55,631 bases of DNA from Lachnospiraceae bacterium (GTDB lineage Bacteria; Bacillota_A; Clostridia; Lachnospirales; Lachnospiraceae). The stretch is taken from positions 1 through 55,631 of the forward strand of contig JAETQR010000026.1 in the NCBI GenBank assembly GCA_021770615.1. Reading direction: 5' to 3'. The translations under genes and the position numbers were made by a program. The notes beneath the pieces are model-generated. The model ran no database searches and was not told the DNA's origin. It worked only from the letters and a program-made list of their open reading frames with translations. Below, one piece after another: positions 8,501-17,907 of the stretch. Within the stretch, counting starts at the first letter, position 1. The number at the start of each line of letters is the position of its first letter.

Positions 8501-8521
8501 GTCCAAAATAATTGCTAGCAG

Positions 8522-8550
8522 TTGCATTTTCACGCTTTTTCTTATATAAT
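8522..8550 (+). promoter_or_regulatory. Promoter of the relA operon
   Basis: TTGCAT (8522-8527), a 17-bp spacer and TATAAT (8545-8550), 45 bp before the relA start codon. Confidence 0.75.
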
Positions 8551-8594
8551 TAAAATAATCGTCATAAAACTGATATGAGAAGGGGCTGGTAAGC

Positions 8595-10922
8595 ATGGCA
8601 GAGGACAGGCAAAGTGGACTGATCGAAAAATTTGATACGGGTGAACTGTCCCAGGACATCATCCCCCCGAATTTTACAGACCCCGATATTTTGTTTGAGG
8701 TCTTAAAAAAGATTATTCTTACGGATCATCCCGAGGATGATCTTGTGATCGTCACAAAAGCATATGAACTTGCGAAGGAAGCACACAAAGACCAGAAACG
8801 AAAATCAGGGGAGCCATATTTGATCCATCCGGTGTGTGTGGCGATCATTCTTGCTCAGATCGATATGGATAAAGAGACAATCGTGGGCGGACTTCTCCAT
8901 GATGTGGTGGAGGATACAAAGTATACGGTGGAAGAGATCACGGAATTATTCAGTGAGGAGATTGCTCTTTTAGTAGACGGAGTCACCAAGCTGACGCAGC
9001 TGAGTTATTCGGCGGACAAGTTAGATGTTCAGGCAGAAAATCTCCGGAAGATGTTTCTTGCTATGGCGAAGGATATTCGTGTCGTTATCATAAAACTGGC
9101 TGACCGGCTTCATAACATGCGTACTCTGCAATTCATGAAACCGGAGAAGCAAAAGGAAAAGGCGAGGGAGACGATGGATATCTATGCTCCGATCGCACAC
9201 CGTCTTGGTATTTCCAAAGTAAAAGTAGAACTGGACGATCTGTCCCTGCAGTATCTGGAGCCGGAGATCTATCATGAACTCACCGATAAATTTAATCATA
9301 TGCGGGTGAGGAAAGAGACATTTGTCAAAGATATCATGGCAGAGGTACGGGAACATCTGGAAGAGGCCGGGATTGATGCCACGATTGATGGAAGAGTAAA
9401 ACATTTATTCAGCATATACCGGAAAATGGTAAATCAGAACAAGACGCTGGAGCAGATTTATGATCTGTTTGCGATCCGGATCATCGTCGATACGGAGCAG
9501 CAGTGTTATACAGCTCTCGGGATCATCCATGAGATGTATAAACCGATTCCGGGGAGATTTAAAGATTACATAGCGATGCCAAAAGCGAATCATTACCAGT
9601 CTTTGCACACGACGCTGATCAGTCCGAACGGCCAACCGTTTGAGATACAGATCCGGACATATGAGATGCACAAGACGGCGGAGTATGGAATCGCGGCGCA
9701 CTGGAAATACAAAGAGAGCAAGGGAAGCGAGGAGAGCGTCGAGAACGAAGAGGCGAAAATGGCATGGCTCAGGCAGATTCTTGAGTGGCAGCGGGATATG
9801 TCTGACAATAAAGAATTTTTAAGCCTGATCAAAAGTGATCTGAACCTGTTTTCAGACAGTGTATATTGCTTTACCCCGAATGGGGACGTAAAGACACTGC
9901 CGGCGGGCTCTACACCGATCGATTTTGCTTACGCCGTCCACACGGCAGTGGGAAATAAGATGGTGGGAGCGAGAGTGAATGGAAATCTCGTCCGTCTGGA
10001 TTATCAGATTCGGAACGGTGACCGGATTGAGATCAACACGTCCCAGAACAGTAAAGGGCCAAGCCGCGACTGGCTTTCCATCGCAAAGAGCACGCAGGCC
10101 AAAAATAAGATCAACCAGTGGTTCCGCACGGAGTTCAAAGAAGAAAATATCGTTCGGGGTAAAGAGCTTCTCGCTCAGTATGCAAAGACAAAAGGGATTG
10201 ATCTGTACCGGCTTTTAAAACCGGAATATACCGATCCGTGTAAGCGCAAATATGGATTTAAAGACTGGGATTCTGTCTATGCTGCCATCGGCCATGGCGG
10301 ATTAAAGGAAGGCCAGGTCATTAACAAATTACAGTATGAGTATGACAAGAAGAATAAGAGGATCGTATCGGACGCACAGGTCTTAGAGGTGATCGAAAGT
10401 GCGAAAGAGGCGAAGGCCGCGAAAGAAGCTACGTTTGGTCCGGATAAAGTGTCAAAGAGTAAGAGCGGTATTATCGTAGAGGGATTAGACGACCTTGCGG
10501 TTCGTTTTTCCCGCTGTTGCAACCCGGTTCCCGGAGATGAGATCGTAGGATTTATCACAAGGGGAAGAGGGGTATCCATTCACCGGACGGACTGCGTGAA
10601 TATGATACATCTTCCGCTTGAGGAGAGAAACCGGTTGATTGAGGCGGAGTGGAATCCGGAGGCGAAGAAGAACCAGGAATACTATCCGGTGGAGATCGTT
10701 ATTTATTCCTACAACCGTAGTGGCGTGCTCTTTGATGTGTCAAAAATCTTTACGGAAAATGAGATCGATGTAAAGTCTATGAACGTCAGAACGACCAAAC
10801 AAGAGAAGGCTACGATTGTAGTCGGCTTTGAGACTAAAGGTGTAGAACAGCTTAATAAGCTGGTGAAAAAGCTGCGGACAGTGGAGAGTGTCATCGATAT
10901 CGAGAGACGGACGAATGGCTGA
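8595..10922 (+). CDS. relA: Bifunctional (p)ppGpp synthetase/hydrolase RelA/SpoT
   Basis: A 775-residue Rel enzyme that makes and degrades (p)ppGpp in the stringent response. Domain order is standard: HD hydrolase domain with HDVVEDT at 102-108; synthetase domain around 260-390 with GRFKDYIAMPKANHYQSLHT near 319; TGS domain about 405-465 (VYCFTPNGDVKTLPAGSTPI); zinc-finger/helical region with RFSRCCNPVPGDEI; and an ACT domain at about 700-775. All catalytic segments look intact, so both activities are expected. Length is typical for long Rel proteins. It leads an operon with an MBL hydrolase, hemZ, hisS and aspS, an order common in Firmicutes. Confidence 0.95.
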   Translation: MAEDRQSGLIEKFDTGELSQDIIPPNFTDPDILFEVLKKIILTDHPEDDLVIVTKAYELAKEAHKDQKRKSGEPYLIHPVCVAIILAQIDMDKETIVGGLLHDVVEDTKYTVEEITELFSEEIALLVDGVTKLTQLSYSADKLDVQAENLRKMFLAMAKDIRVVIIKLADRLHNMRTLQFMKPEKQKEKARETMDIYAPIAHRLGISKVKVELDDLSLQYLEPEIYHELTDKFNHMRVRKETFVKDIMAEVREHLEEAGIDATIDGRVKHLFSIYRKMVNQNKTLEQIYDLFAIRIIVDTEQQCYTALGIIHEMYKPIPGRFKDYIAMPKANHYQSLHTTLISPNGQPFEIQIRTYEMHKTAEYGIAAHWKYKESKGSEESVENEEAKMAWLRQILEWQRDMSDNKEFLSLIKSDLNLFSDSVYCFTPNGDVKTLPAGSTPIDFAYAVHTAVGNKMVGARVNGNLVRLDYQIRNGDRIEINTSQNSKGPSRDWLSIAKSTQAKNKINQWFRTEFKEENIVRGKELLAQYAKTKGIDLYRLLKPEYTDPCKRKYGFKDWDSVYAAIGHGGLKEGQVINKLQYEYDKKNKRIVSDAQVLEVIESAKEAKAAKEATFGPDKVSKSKSGIIVEGLDDLAVRFSRCCNPVPGDEIVGFITRGRGVSIHRTDCVNMIHLPLEERNRLIEAEWNPEAKKNQEYYPVEIVIYSYNRSGVLFDVSKIFTENEIDVKSMNVRTTKQEKATIVVGFETKGVEQLNKLVKKLRTVESVIDIERRTNG

Positions 10923-10938
10923 GATTATGGAGGAAGAT

Positions 10939-11601
10939 ATGCAGATAAATGGAATATGTATTGATTCTACGGCTGTAGGTGGAGTTGGTACGAACTGTTA
11001 TATTGTGCGAAAAGAGGGAAGTGACCGGTGTGTTGTGATCGATCCCGGCGACGATGGAAGACAGCTGGCAGGATTTATAAAGGACAACGGTCTGGTTCTG
11101 GAGGATATCCTTCTCACCCACGGGCATTTTGATCACATTATGGGAGTTTCCGATCTGATGTCGGAGCTTGGCGGCAGACTGTGTGTGCTCGAAGAGGAGA
11201 AGGAACTGTTAGAAGATGCCGGGCTCAATGTGTCCGCAATGGCCGGAGCAGGATCAGTAAGTCTTTTTGCAGACATATTTTTGAAAGATGGGCAGGACTA
11301 TGAGACCGCGGGGATGAAATTTACCGTGATCCATACGCCGGGGCATACAAGGGGAAGCTGCTGTTATTACATGAAAGAAGAGGCTCTTCTCTTCAGCGGG
11401 GACACGCTGTTTCTTGAGTCGATCGGGAGATCCGATCTTCCGACCGGAAATGGGAACACACTGCTTCAGTCCCTGCGGGAAAAGGTACTTACACTTCCGG
11501 AAGAAGTAAAGGTATTTCCGGGACACGGGCCAGCCACCCAGATCGGATATGAAAAACAGAATAATCCATATGCGGCCGGCCAGCCGGGGTTCTGGGGCTA
11601 A
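10939..11601 (+). CDS. MBL-fold metallohydrolase (glyoxalase II-like)
   Basis: A 220-residue hydrolase of the metallo-beta-lactamase fold. The zinc motif THGHFDHIMG, the downstream His in HTPGHTRGS, the bridging Asp in FSGDTLF and the last ligand His in FPGHGPAT are all present, so it should be an active dinuclear-zinc hydrolase. It resembles YcbL/glyoxalase II-type enzymes that open thioesters; the true substrate is unknown. The ATG at 10939 is chosen because GGAGGA lies at 10929-10934; an alternative ATG at 10915 would overlap the end of relA by 8 bp. It sits in the relA-hemZ-hisS-aspS operon. Confidence 0.85.
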   Translation: MQINGICIDSTAVGGVGTNCYIVRKEGSDRCVVIDPGDDGRQLAGFIKDNGLVLEDILLTHGHFDHIMGVSDLMSELGGRLCVLEEEKELLEDAGLNVSAMAGAGSVSLFADIFLKDGQDYETAGMKFTVIHTPGHTRGSCCYYMKEEALLFSGDTLFLESIGRSDLPTGNGNTLLQSLREKVLTLPEEVKVFPGHGPATQIGYEKQNNPYAAGQPGFWG

Positions 11602-11616
11602 AGAGAAGGATACGGT

Positions 11617-13047
11617 ATGATTCGGATAACACTTAAGGATAATGAGTTTTCTTACGATATGAGGGCGTTGGCCCAGGCGTTCTGCCCGGAAAAAAAGTGC
11701 GTGGTGGAGCAAAGAGAAGACTGGGCCGGAAGAAACGATTTTCCGGTTCGCTGGGAAATTGATGGTGTGAAAGAATATGAGGAATGTTTCCCGGCTCCCT
11801 ACACAAAAAACGAAGTGAAAAGAGGAGTCTATGGATTTCTGGCCGGGTATACCGGAAAGAAGCTGCCATGGGGGATCCTCACCGGCATCCGTCCGGCAAA
11901 GATTCCGCTCCGGATGCTTATGGAGGGAAAGAGCGAGGAACAGATCCGAAAGGTTCTTCTGACAGAATATATGTGCAGCAGCGAAAAGACAGCGCTTGCC
12001 CTGAATGTGGCTAAAAAGGAGGCGGCGCTCACTGCCGGGATCGATCATGAAAACAGCGTCAGTATCTATATCGGGATTCCGTTTTGCCCAAGCATATGTG
12101 CCTACTGCTCGTTTTCTTCGTATCCGCTCAGGCAATATGCGGATAAAGTAGACCGTTATCTGGATGCATTGCAGAAGGAGATGCAGTTTGTGGCAGAACA
12201 GCATGCGGGCAAAACGCTTCAGGCGGTGTATGTCGGGGGAGGGACGCCGACGTCATTGAATGAGACCCAGCTTGAGAGGCTGCTGTCGATGATACAAAAA
12301 TATCTGCCGGTGGAAAAAAGTCTTGAATTTACCGTAGAGGCCGGACGTCCGGATAGTATCACCGAGGAGAAATTACGTCTCATGAAACAATACGGAGTGT
12401 CCCGCATTTCCATCAATCCGCAGAGCATGAAGCAGCATACGCTGGAACTTCTGGGAAGAAAGCATACGGTAGAGGAGATCAGGACGGTGTTTGCCATGGC
12501 GAGAAAGCTTGGCTTTGACAATATCAATATGGATCTGATCGCCGGGCTGCCGGAGGAGGGGCTGGAGGATTTTGCGCAGACACTTTCACAGGTGGAACGC
12601 CTCGGGCCGGATAGTATCACCATCCATACCCTTGTCATAAAACGGGCTTCGCAGATGCGCCGGAAGCAGATGGAGAGCGGTGGGGAGATCAGCCGGGAGG
12701 ATACCTGTATCGCACAGATGCAGGATCATTCGGAAAAGTTCTGCATGGAGCACGGGTATGAACCGTATTACATGTACCGCCAGAAAAATAAAACGGCGAC
12801 GACGAGAAATACAAATCAGGAAAATGTCGCATACGCAAAACCCGGGAAAGAATGTCTGTACAACATTTTTATCATGGAGGAGCTGCAGACGATACTGGCG
12901 CTGGGGAGCGGTGGTTCTTCCAAATATGTATTTCACGGGGAAAACCGGATGGAACGGGTTGAAAATGTAAAAAGCGTAGATGACTACATAAGTAGAATAG
13001 ATGAAATGATTGAGAGAAAGAAATTATTTACAGATCATGTGCGATAA
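11617..13047 (+). CDS. hemZ: HemZ-type radical SAM coproporphyrinogen dehydrogenase-like protein
   Basis: A 476-residue radical SAM protein of the HemZ branch of the HemN family. The [4Fe-4S] cluster motif CxxxCxxC is Cys157, Cys161 and Cys164 in FCPSICAYCSF, followed by YVGGGTPTSL, a typical HemN-type SAM-binding motif. The N-terminal 150 residues are the HemZ-specific extension that replaces the start of classical HemN. Family members are annotated as oxygen-independent coproporphyrinogen III oxidases, though many HemN-like proteins do other chemistry and no heme biosynthesis genes are nearby. It starts 15 bp after the MBL gene. Confidence 0.85.
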   Translation: MIRITLKDNEFSYDMRALAQAFCPEKKCVVEQREDWAGRNDFPVRWEIDGVKEYEECFPAPYTKNEVKRGVYGFLAGYTGKKLPWGILTGIRPAKIPLRMLMEGKSEEQIRKVLLTEYMCSSEKTALALNVAKKEAALTAGIDHENSVSIYIGIPFCPSICAYCSFSSYPLRQYADKVDRYLDALQKEMQFVAEQHAGKTLQAVYVGGGTPTSLNETQLERLLSMIQKYLPVEKSLEFTVEAGRPDSITEEKLRLMKQYGVSRISINPQSMKQHTLELLGRKHTVEEIRTVFAMARKLGFDNINMDLIAGLPEEGLEDFAQTLSQVERLGPDSITIHTLVIKRASQMRRKQMESGGEISREDTCIAQMQDHSEKFCMEHGYEPYYMYRQKNKTATTRNTNQENVAYAKPGKECLYNIFIMEELQTILALGSGGSSKYVFHGENRMERVENVKSVDDYISRIDEMIERKKLFTDHVR

Positions 13048-13077
13048 AGGCGGTGGTGAGTGATGCCTGTTACGCGC

Positions 13078-13229
13078 GAATGGAGGAAAAGGTTGAATAA
13101 ATTCTCTGAGGAGCAATTTATTCAACCAGGAATTTGTGCCGAAGCGTCACAAATTCCCATGATGGCAGAGCAGAATTTGAAATTCTGCTCGCCTTCCTCA
13201 GCAAAAAATGCTTCGGAATGGAGGAAAAG
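13078..13229 (+). repeat. Structured insertion in the hisS leader with 14-bp flanking repeats
   Basis: The 14-mer GAATGGAGGAAAAG occurs at 13078-13091 and again at 13216-13229, where it supplies the hisS ribosome site. Between them are three hairpins: 13091-13103 with 13115-13127 (13 bp), 13129-13138 with 13148-13157 (10 bp) and 13168-13176 with 13182-13190 (9 bp), enclosed by a weak GAGGAA/TTCCTC outer stem. This looks like a small element inserted at the ribosome site with duplication of the target. No T-box features (specifier loop, TGG-containing antiterminator) were seen. Confidence 0.65.
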
Positions 13230-13231
13230 AA

Positions 13232-14482
13232 ATGGCATTAAAAAAGAAACCGGTCACAGGAATGAAAGATATCCTGCCGCGGGAGATGGAGATAAGGGAT
13301 TATGTGATCCGACTCATAAAGGAGACGTATGGGACATTTGGTTTTTCGTCAATCGAGACGCCATGTGTAGAACACATTGAAAGCCTTTCCAATAAGCAGG
13401 GCGGCGAAAATGAAAAGCTGATCTTTAAAATATTAAAGCGGGGAGAAAAACTCAAACTCGATACCGCAGAGTGTGAGGCGGATCTGGTGGACAGCGGGCT
13501 CCGGTATGACCTGACGGTTCCCTTGTCCCGGTATTATGCAAATAATGCCAATGAGCTCGGTGCTCCTTTTAAGGCGTTGCAGATGGGAAATGTGTGGAGG
13601 GCAGACCGGCCACAGAGAGGACGTTTCCGTCAGTTTATGCAATGTGATATCGATATTCTCGGCGAGCCGTCCATACTGGCTGAGACGGAGCTGATCCTTG
13701 CGACGACGACACTTCTTGGAAAACTGGATTTTAAAGATTTTACGATCCGCATCAACAACCGGAAGATCTTGAAAGCAATGGCAGCTTATTGTGGCTTTGA
13801 AAGTGAAGAATATGACAATGTGTTTATCATTCTGGACAAGATGGATAAGATCGGCATGGATGGTGTGAAGTCTGAGCTTCTCGAAGCCGGTTACAAAGAA
13901 GAATCCGTGGAACGGTGCGGGGAACTGTTTGATAAGGTGACAAATGACATTGAGGGGATCCGATATCTGAAAGAAGTGCTTGGGGATTGTCTGGAAGAGG
14001 GAACAGCGGAGGATCTGGAGACGATCGTCACAGTGGTCGATGAGGTAAAGACAGCAGATTTTAAGATCGTTTTTGACCCGACTCTCGTGCGCGGTATGAG
14101 CTATTACACCGGGCCGATCTTTGAGATTTCGATGGATGGTTTCGGCGGTTCGGTCGGTGGCGGCGGACGATATGATGAGATGATCGGGAAATTTACGGGA
14201 AGCGATACATGCGCCTGTGGTTTTTCGATCGGATTTGAACGGATCGTTATGCTTCTTCTGGAGGGAGATTTCCAGATTCCGTCTGCGGCGAAGAAAAAGG
14301 CATATCTGATCGATAAGAAGGCGTCTCCGGAATTGATGAAAGAGGTATTGGAAAAAGCAAAAGCAGAGCGGGAAGCAGGGTATAAGATCAGTGTAAACAT
14401 CATGAAGAAAAATAAAAAATTTCAGAAGGAACAGCTTGCAAAAGATGGGTATGATGAAATCCAGGAATTTTTTGCAGAGTAG
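13232..14482 (+). CDS. hisS: Histidyl-tRNA synthetase
   Basis: A 416-residue class II synthetase that charges tRNA-His. Motif 2 appears as MGNVWRADRPQRGRFRQFMQ; the HisRS-specific histidine-binding signature is LVRGMSYYTGPIFE; motif 3 is GFSIGFERIVMLL. The start MALKKKPVTGMKDILPREME at 13232 follows the GGAGGA site within the duplicated 14-mer and gives the usual N-terminal tRNA-acceptor motif (KPVTGMKDILP); an upstream in-frame ATG at 13208 lacks a site. The C-terminal anticodon-binding domain is short compared with some HisRS. It is followed by aspS after 15 bp. Confidence 0.93.
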   Translation: MALKKKPVTGMKDILPREMEIRDYVIRLIKETYGTFGFSSIETPCVEHIESLSNKQGGENEKLIFKILKRGEKLKLDTAECEADLVDSGLRYDLTVPLSRYYANNANELGAPFKALQMGNVWRADRPQRGRFRQFMQCDIDILGEPSILAETELILATTTLLGKLDFKDFTIRINNRKILKAMAAYCGFESEEYDNVFIILDKMDKIGMDGVKSELLEAGYKEESVERCGELFDKVTNDIEGIRYLKEVLGDCLEEGTAEDLETIVTVVDEVKTADFKIVFDPTLVRGMSYYTGPIFEISMDGFGGSVGGGGRYDEMIGKFTGSDTCACGFSIGFERIVMLLLEGDFQIPSAAKKKAYLIDKKASPELMKEVLEKAKAEREAGYKISVNIMKKNKKFQKEQLAKDGYDEIQEFFAE

Positions 14483-14497
14483 AAAATGGAGGAAAAA

Positions 14498-16306
14498 ATG
14501 GCAGAATCAATGCAGGGCTTAAAGCGCACCTGCCGGTGTGCGGAGCTTACGACAGAACACGTAGGACAGACTGTGACCGTTATGGGATGGGTGCAGAAAA
14601 GCAGAAATAAGGGCGGTATCATTTTTGTGGATCTGAGAGACCGTTCCGGGCTTATACAGCTTATATTCGAGGAAAGCGATACCGGGAAAGAAGGTTTTGA
14701 AAAGGCGGCGAAACTCCGTGCGGAATATGTGGCAGCGGTGACTGGCGTCGTAGAAAACCGTTCCGGAGCCGTGAATCCGAATCTAAAGACAGGGGCGATC
14801 GAGGTCAGGGCGAAAGACATCCGGATTTTGTCGGAGTCCGAGACGCCTCCGTTTCCGATCGAGGAAGATATGAGGAGCAAGGATGATCTTCGTCTGCGTT
14901 ACCGTTTTCTGGATCTGAGACGTCCGGATATGCAGAGGAATCTTCTGATGAGGAGCCGGGTGGCGACGCTGGCGAGACAGTTTCTCGCTGATGAGGGTTT
15001 TCTTGAGATTGAGACTCCGATGCTTACGAAGAGTACGCCGGAAGGCGCCAGGGATTACCTTGTGCCAAGCCGTGTGCATCCGGGGAGTTTTTATGCGCTT
15101 CCGCAGTCCCCGCAGCTCTTTAAGCAGCTTTTGATGTGTTCCGGGTATGACCGGTATTTCCAGATCGTAAAATGTTTCCGTGACGAGGATCTCAGGGCGG
15201 ATCGTCAGCCGGAGTTTACACAGATCGATATGGAACTTTCTTTTGTGGATATTGATGACGTCATTGATGTGAATGAACGTCTTTTGCAGAAATTATTTAA
15301 AGAGATCCTTGATATCGATATCAAACTTCCGATCGAGAGGATGACATGGCAGGAGGCGATGGATCGTTTCGGTTCCGATAAACCGGATACAAGGTTTGAA
15401 ATGGAACTGACCGATGTGACAGAGACTGTGAGAGGATGCGGATTTGGTGTATTTGCCGGAGCGATTGAAAATGGCGGTTCCGTCCGGGGGATCAATGTCA
15501 AAGGACAGGCGGCGATGCCGCGTAAAAAGATTGATTCTCTTGTGGATTTTGCCAAAGAATATGGGGCAAAAGGGCTTGCTTATCTGTGTGTGAACGAGGA
15601 TGGAAGCTATAAATCGTCCTTTGCCAAGTTCATGACAGAGGAGGAATTAAATGCTCTTGTGTCGGCGATGAAGGGTGAGCCGGGAGATCTGCTTCTTTTT
15701 GCGGCAGACCAGAACAAAGTCGTCTATGATGTTCTTGGAAATCTCCGTCTGGAGGTTGCAAAACGTCTGGAGCTGATTGAACCGGGGCAGTATCATTTCC
15801 TCTGGGTGACAGAGTTTCCGCTTCTTGAATTTAATGAGGAGCTGGGGCGCTATCAGGCGATGCACCATCCGTTTACAATGCCGATGGAAGAGGATCTGAA
15901 ATATATCGATACGGAGCCGGGAAGGGTTCGTGCCAAAGCATATGATATCGTGTTAAATGGAACGGAGTTAGGCGGTGGTTCTGTGCGTATCCACCAGAAT
16001 GACATACAGGAGAAGATGTTTGAATGCCTCGGCTTTTCTAAAGAAGGGGCGCATGAACAGTTTGAGTTTCTTCTGAATGCGTTCCGTTATGGTGTTCCGC
16101 CGCATGCAGGGCTTGCTTACGGGTTTGACCGTCTGATCATGCTGATGGCAGGAGAAGATAATATCCGTGAAGTGATCGCATTCCCGAAAGTAAAGGATGC
16201 TTCCTGCCCATTGACAGAGGCGCCGGGAACGGTAGATGAAAAACAGCTTGACGAACTTGGGATCGCACTTTGTCCTGCCGAAGAGGAAGGAAAGGACGGA
16301 GAATAG
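14498..16306 (+). CDS. aspS: Aspartyl-tRNA synthetase (AspS)
   Basis: A 602-residue bacterial-type class II AspRS. It has the N-terminal OB-fold anticodon-binding domain (about 1-110, VMGWVQKSRNKGGIIFVDLR), motif 2 with FRDEDLRADRQPEFTQID, a GAD insertion domain in the middle, and C-terminal motif 3 (GLAYGFDRLIMLM). The ATG at 14498 is preferred because GGAGGA (14488-14493) lies just ahead; an ATG at 14486 would overlap that site. Whether the enzyme is discriminating or also charges tRNA-Asn cannot be told here. It ends the relA operon, with galM 35 bp downstream. Confidence 0.94.
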   Translation: MAESMQGLKRTCRCAELTTEHVGQTVTVMGWVQKSRNKGGIIFVDLRDRSGLIQLIFEESDTGKEGFEKAAKLRAEYVAAVTGVVENRSGAVNPNLKTGAIEVRAKDIRILSESETPPFPIEEDMRSKDDLRLRYRFLDLRRPDMQRNLLMRSRVATLARQFLADEGFLEIETPMLTKSTPEGARDYLVPSRVHPGSFYALPQSPQLFKQLLMCSGYDRYFQIVKCFRDEDLRADRQPEFTQIDMELSFVDIDDVIDVNERLLQKLFKEILDIDIKLPIERMTWQEAMDRFGSDKPDTRFEMELTDVTETVRGCGFGVFAGAIENGGSVRGINVKGQAAMPRKKIDSLVDFAKEYGAKGLAYLCVNEDGSYKSSFAKFMTEEELNALVSAMKGEPGDLLLFAADQNKVVYDVLGNLRLEVAKRLELIEPGQYHFLWVTEFPLLEFNEELGRYQAMHHPFTMPMEEDLKYIDTEPGRVRAKAYDIVLNGTELGGGSVRIHQNDIQEKMFECLGFSKEGAHEQFEFLLNAFRYGVPPHAGLAYGFDRLIMLMAGEDNIREVIAFPKVKDASCPLTEAPGTVDEKQLDELGIALCPAEEEGKDGE

Positions 16307-16341
16307 CCAGAGAATCATAAAACAATCAGGAGGGTAAAAAA

Positions 16342-17379
16342 GTGAGTGTAAAGACAGAGAAATTCGGGGTGACAAAAGAAGGAAAAGAAGTGACGCTTTT
16401 CACACTGGAAAACAAAAACGGCATGCGGGTTGATCTGATTGATTACGGCGCAAATATCGTGAGGCTTTTTGTGCCGGATCAGAACGGAAAACTGGATGAT
16501 ATCGTGCTTGGGTTTGACGACGTGGCAGGTTATGAGGAGAATGGCTGCTTTTTCGGATCGTTCATCGGAAGGCATGGAAACCGCATCGGCAATGCAGAGT
16601 TTGAGCTAAATGGTGTGACTTATGAACTTGAAAAAAATGATGGTGACAATAACCTTCATGGAGGCACACCGGGCTATAATAAAGTGATGTACAAGGCAGA
16701 GACGACAGAGAACAGTGTTGCATTTTCAAGAACCAGTCCGGATATGGAGCAGGGCTATCCGGGAAATCTGGATATCTGTGTCACTTATGCGTTGACGGAT
16801 GATAATGAACTGAAAATATCTTATCAGGCAAAGACGGATAAAGATACGCTCTGCAATGTGACAAACCATTCGTATTTTAACCTGAAGGGTCATGATGGCG
16901 GAACGATCACCGATCATAAAGTATGGATCCGGGCAAACGGTTTCACGGAGACGAGCGACGATCTGATCCCGAACGGTAATATCATCGATGTGGCAGGGAC
17001 GCCGATGGATTTCAGGACAGAAAAAACGATTGCAGAGGACATCGAAGCGGATTATGAGCCGCTTAAGATCGCCGGGGGATATGATCACAATTTTGTATTG
17101 GAAAAAGAGGCAGGAAAGATGGAAAAAGTCGCTGAATTGTCTGAGGAGACGACAGGACGCCGCATGGAGGTGTACACGGATCTTCCGGGAATGCAGCTCT
17201 ATACCGGTAATTTCATCGTAAAAGAAGACGGAAAAGGCGGGATAGAATATACGAAGAGAACGGGAGTCTGCTTTGAAACCCAGTTTTTCCCGAACTCGGT
17301 CAATATCCCTTCGTTTGAATCCTGTGTGTTAAAGGCAGGAGATACTTTTACAAGTACTACGATTTACCGGTTTTGTTAA
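16342..17379 (+). CDS. galM: Aldose 1-epimerase (galactose mutarotase)
   Basis: A 345-residue GalM enzyme interconverting alpha and beta anomers of hexoses. Sequence landmarks are GSFIGRHGNRIGNAEFELNG (N-terminal), TNHSYFNL containing the catalytic His, and GYDHNFVL, with the catalytic Glu in ETQFFPNSVN near the C-terminus. The start is GTG at 16342, eight bases after AGGAGGG (16328-16334). It lies 35 bp after aspS without a clear terminator, so it may share that transcript. No other galactose gene is nearby. Confidence 0.92.
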   Translation: MSVKTEKFGVTKEGKEVTLFTLENKNGMRVDLIDYGANIVRLFVPDQNGKLDDIVLGFDDVAGYEENGCFFGSFIGRHGNRIGNAEFELNGVTYELEKNDGDNNLHGGTPGYNKVMYKAETTENSVAFSRTSPDMEQGYPGNLDICVTYALTDDNELKISYQAKTDKDTLCNVTNHSYFNLKGHDGGTITDHKVWIRANGFTETSDDLIPNGNIIDVAGTPMDFRTEKTIAEDIEADYEPLKIAGGYDHNFVLEKEAGKMEKVAELSEETTGRRMEVYTDLPGMQLYTGNFIVKEDGKGGIEYTKRTGVCFETQFFPNSVNIPSFESCVLKAGDTFTSTTIYRFC

Positions 17380-17464
17380 AAATCATTGCTCCTTATATGT
17401 ATAACGAAACAAGGTGTGGGCGAATACTATAAGGATAAGGATAAAAAACCGAAGGAGAAAGAAT

Positions 17465-17890
17465 GTGAAGAGTGTTCTGGGGAAACTGATTCAGAAAGAA
17501 TTTGGGAGAAATAAATATAGAATATACTGTTACAAGATGGACCGGAAGGAGTGTATGGATATTTTCTGCGATATTTATCACGACCTGAACCATATACCGG
17601 ATGACAGTCTTAGTGATAAGCTTTTAAACCTGCTCCGTACCGTCCAGCTCTCTGTGAAAATAAGCCAGATATTTTTTTATGTGACAGTGGGATTTGTACT
17701 CGCTGTACTGGCACTTTCACTGATGCCGGTCATTCTGGAGATCAAATCCCTGGCGATCGGTGTGCTTGTGATATTATATTTTTACAAGCTTGCGGAGTAT
17801 ATCCGGAACCGTTACTGTGACCGGGATGTCCGGCTTGTACTGATTTATAAAACAGCATTGTTTCATGTGCTGTCAGATGAGGGAAAGTAG
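17465..17890 (+). CDS. Small membrane protein, function unknown
   Basis: A 141-residue protein with a cytoplasmic N-terminal part (FGRNKYRIYCYKMDRKECMD) and two adjacent transmembrane segments at about residues 64-105. No family was recognised. The start GTG 17465 follows AAGGAG by about 7 bases; longer in-frame starts run through a basic, low-complexity stretch and lack a site. It lies 17 bp upstream of the hemolysin III gene and is likely co-transcribed. Confidence 0.6.
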   Translation: MKSVLGKLIQKEFGRNKYRIYCYKMDRKECMDIFCDIYHDLNHIPDDSLSDKLLNLLRTVQLSVKISQIFFYVTVGFVLAVLALSLMPVILEIKSLAIGVLVILYFYKLAEYIRNRYCDRDVRLVLIYKTALFHVLSDEGK

Positions 17891-17907
17891 AGAAATGGAG
17901 AATAATA

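Noticed and set aside
11254..12204. A 316-codon frame on the - strand across the MBL and hemZ genes
   Set aside because: It is the shadow of two well-conserved genes and shows no recognisable domain or ribosome site.
12963..13232. A T-box leader for hisS
   Set aside because: There is no specifier loop or T-box consensus, and the hairpins are explained by an insertion flanked by direct repeats.
13060..13380. A 106-codon + frame through the hisS leader insertion
   Set aside because: It overlaps the start of hisS in another frame and lacks family features; it is more likely a by-product of the structured insertion than a gene.
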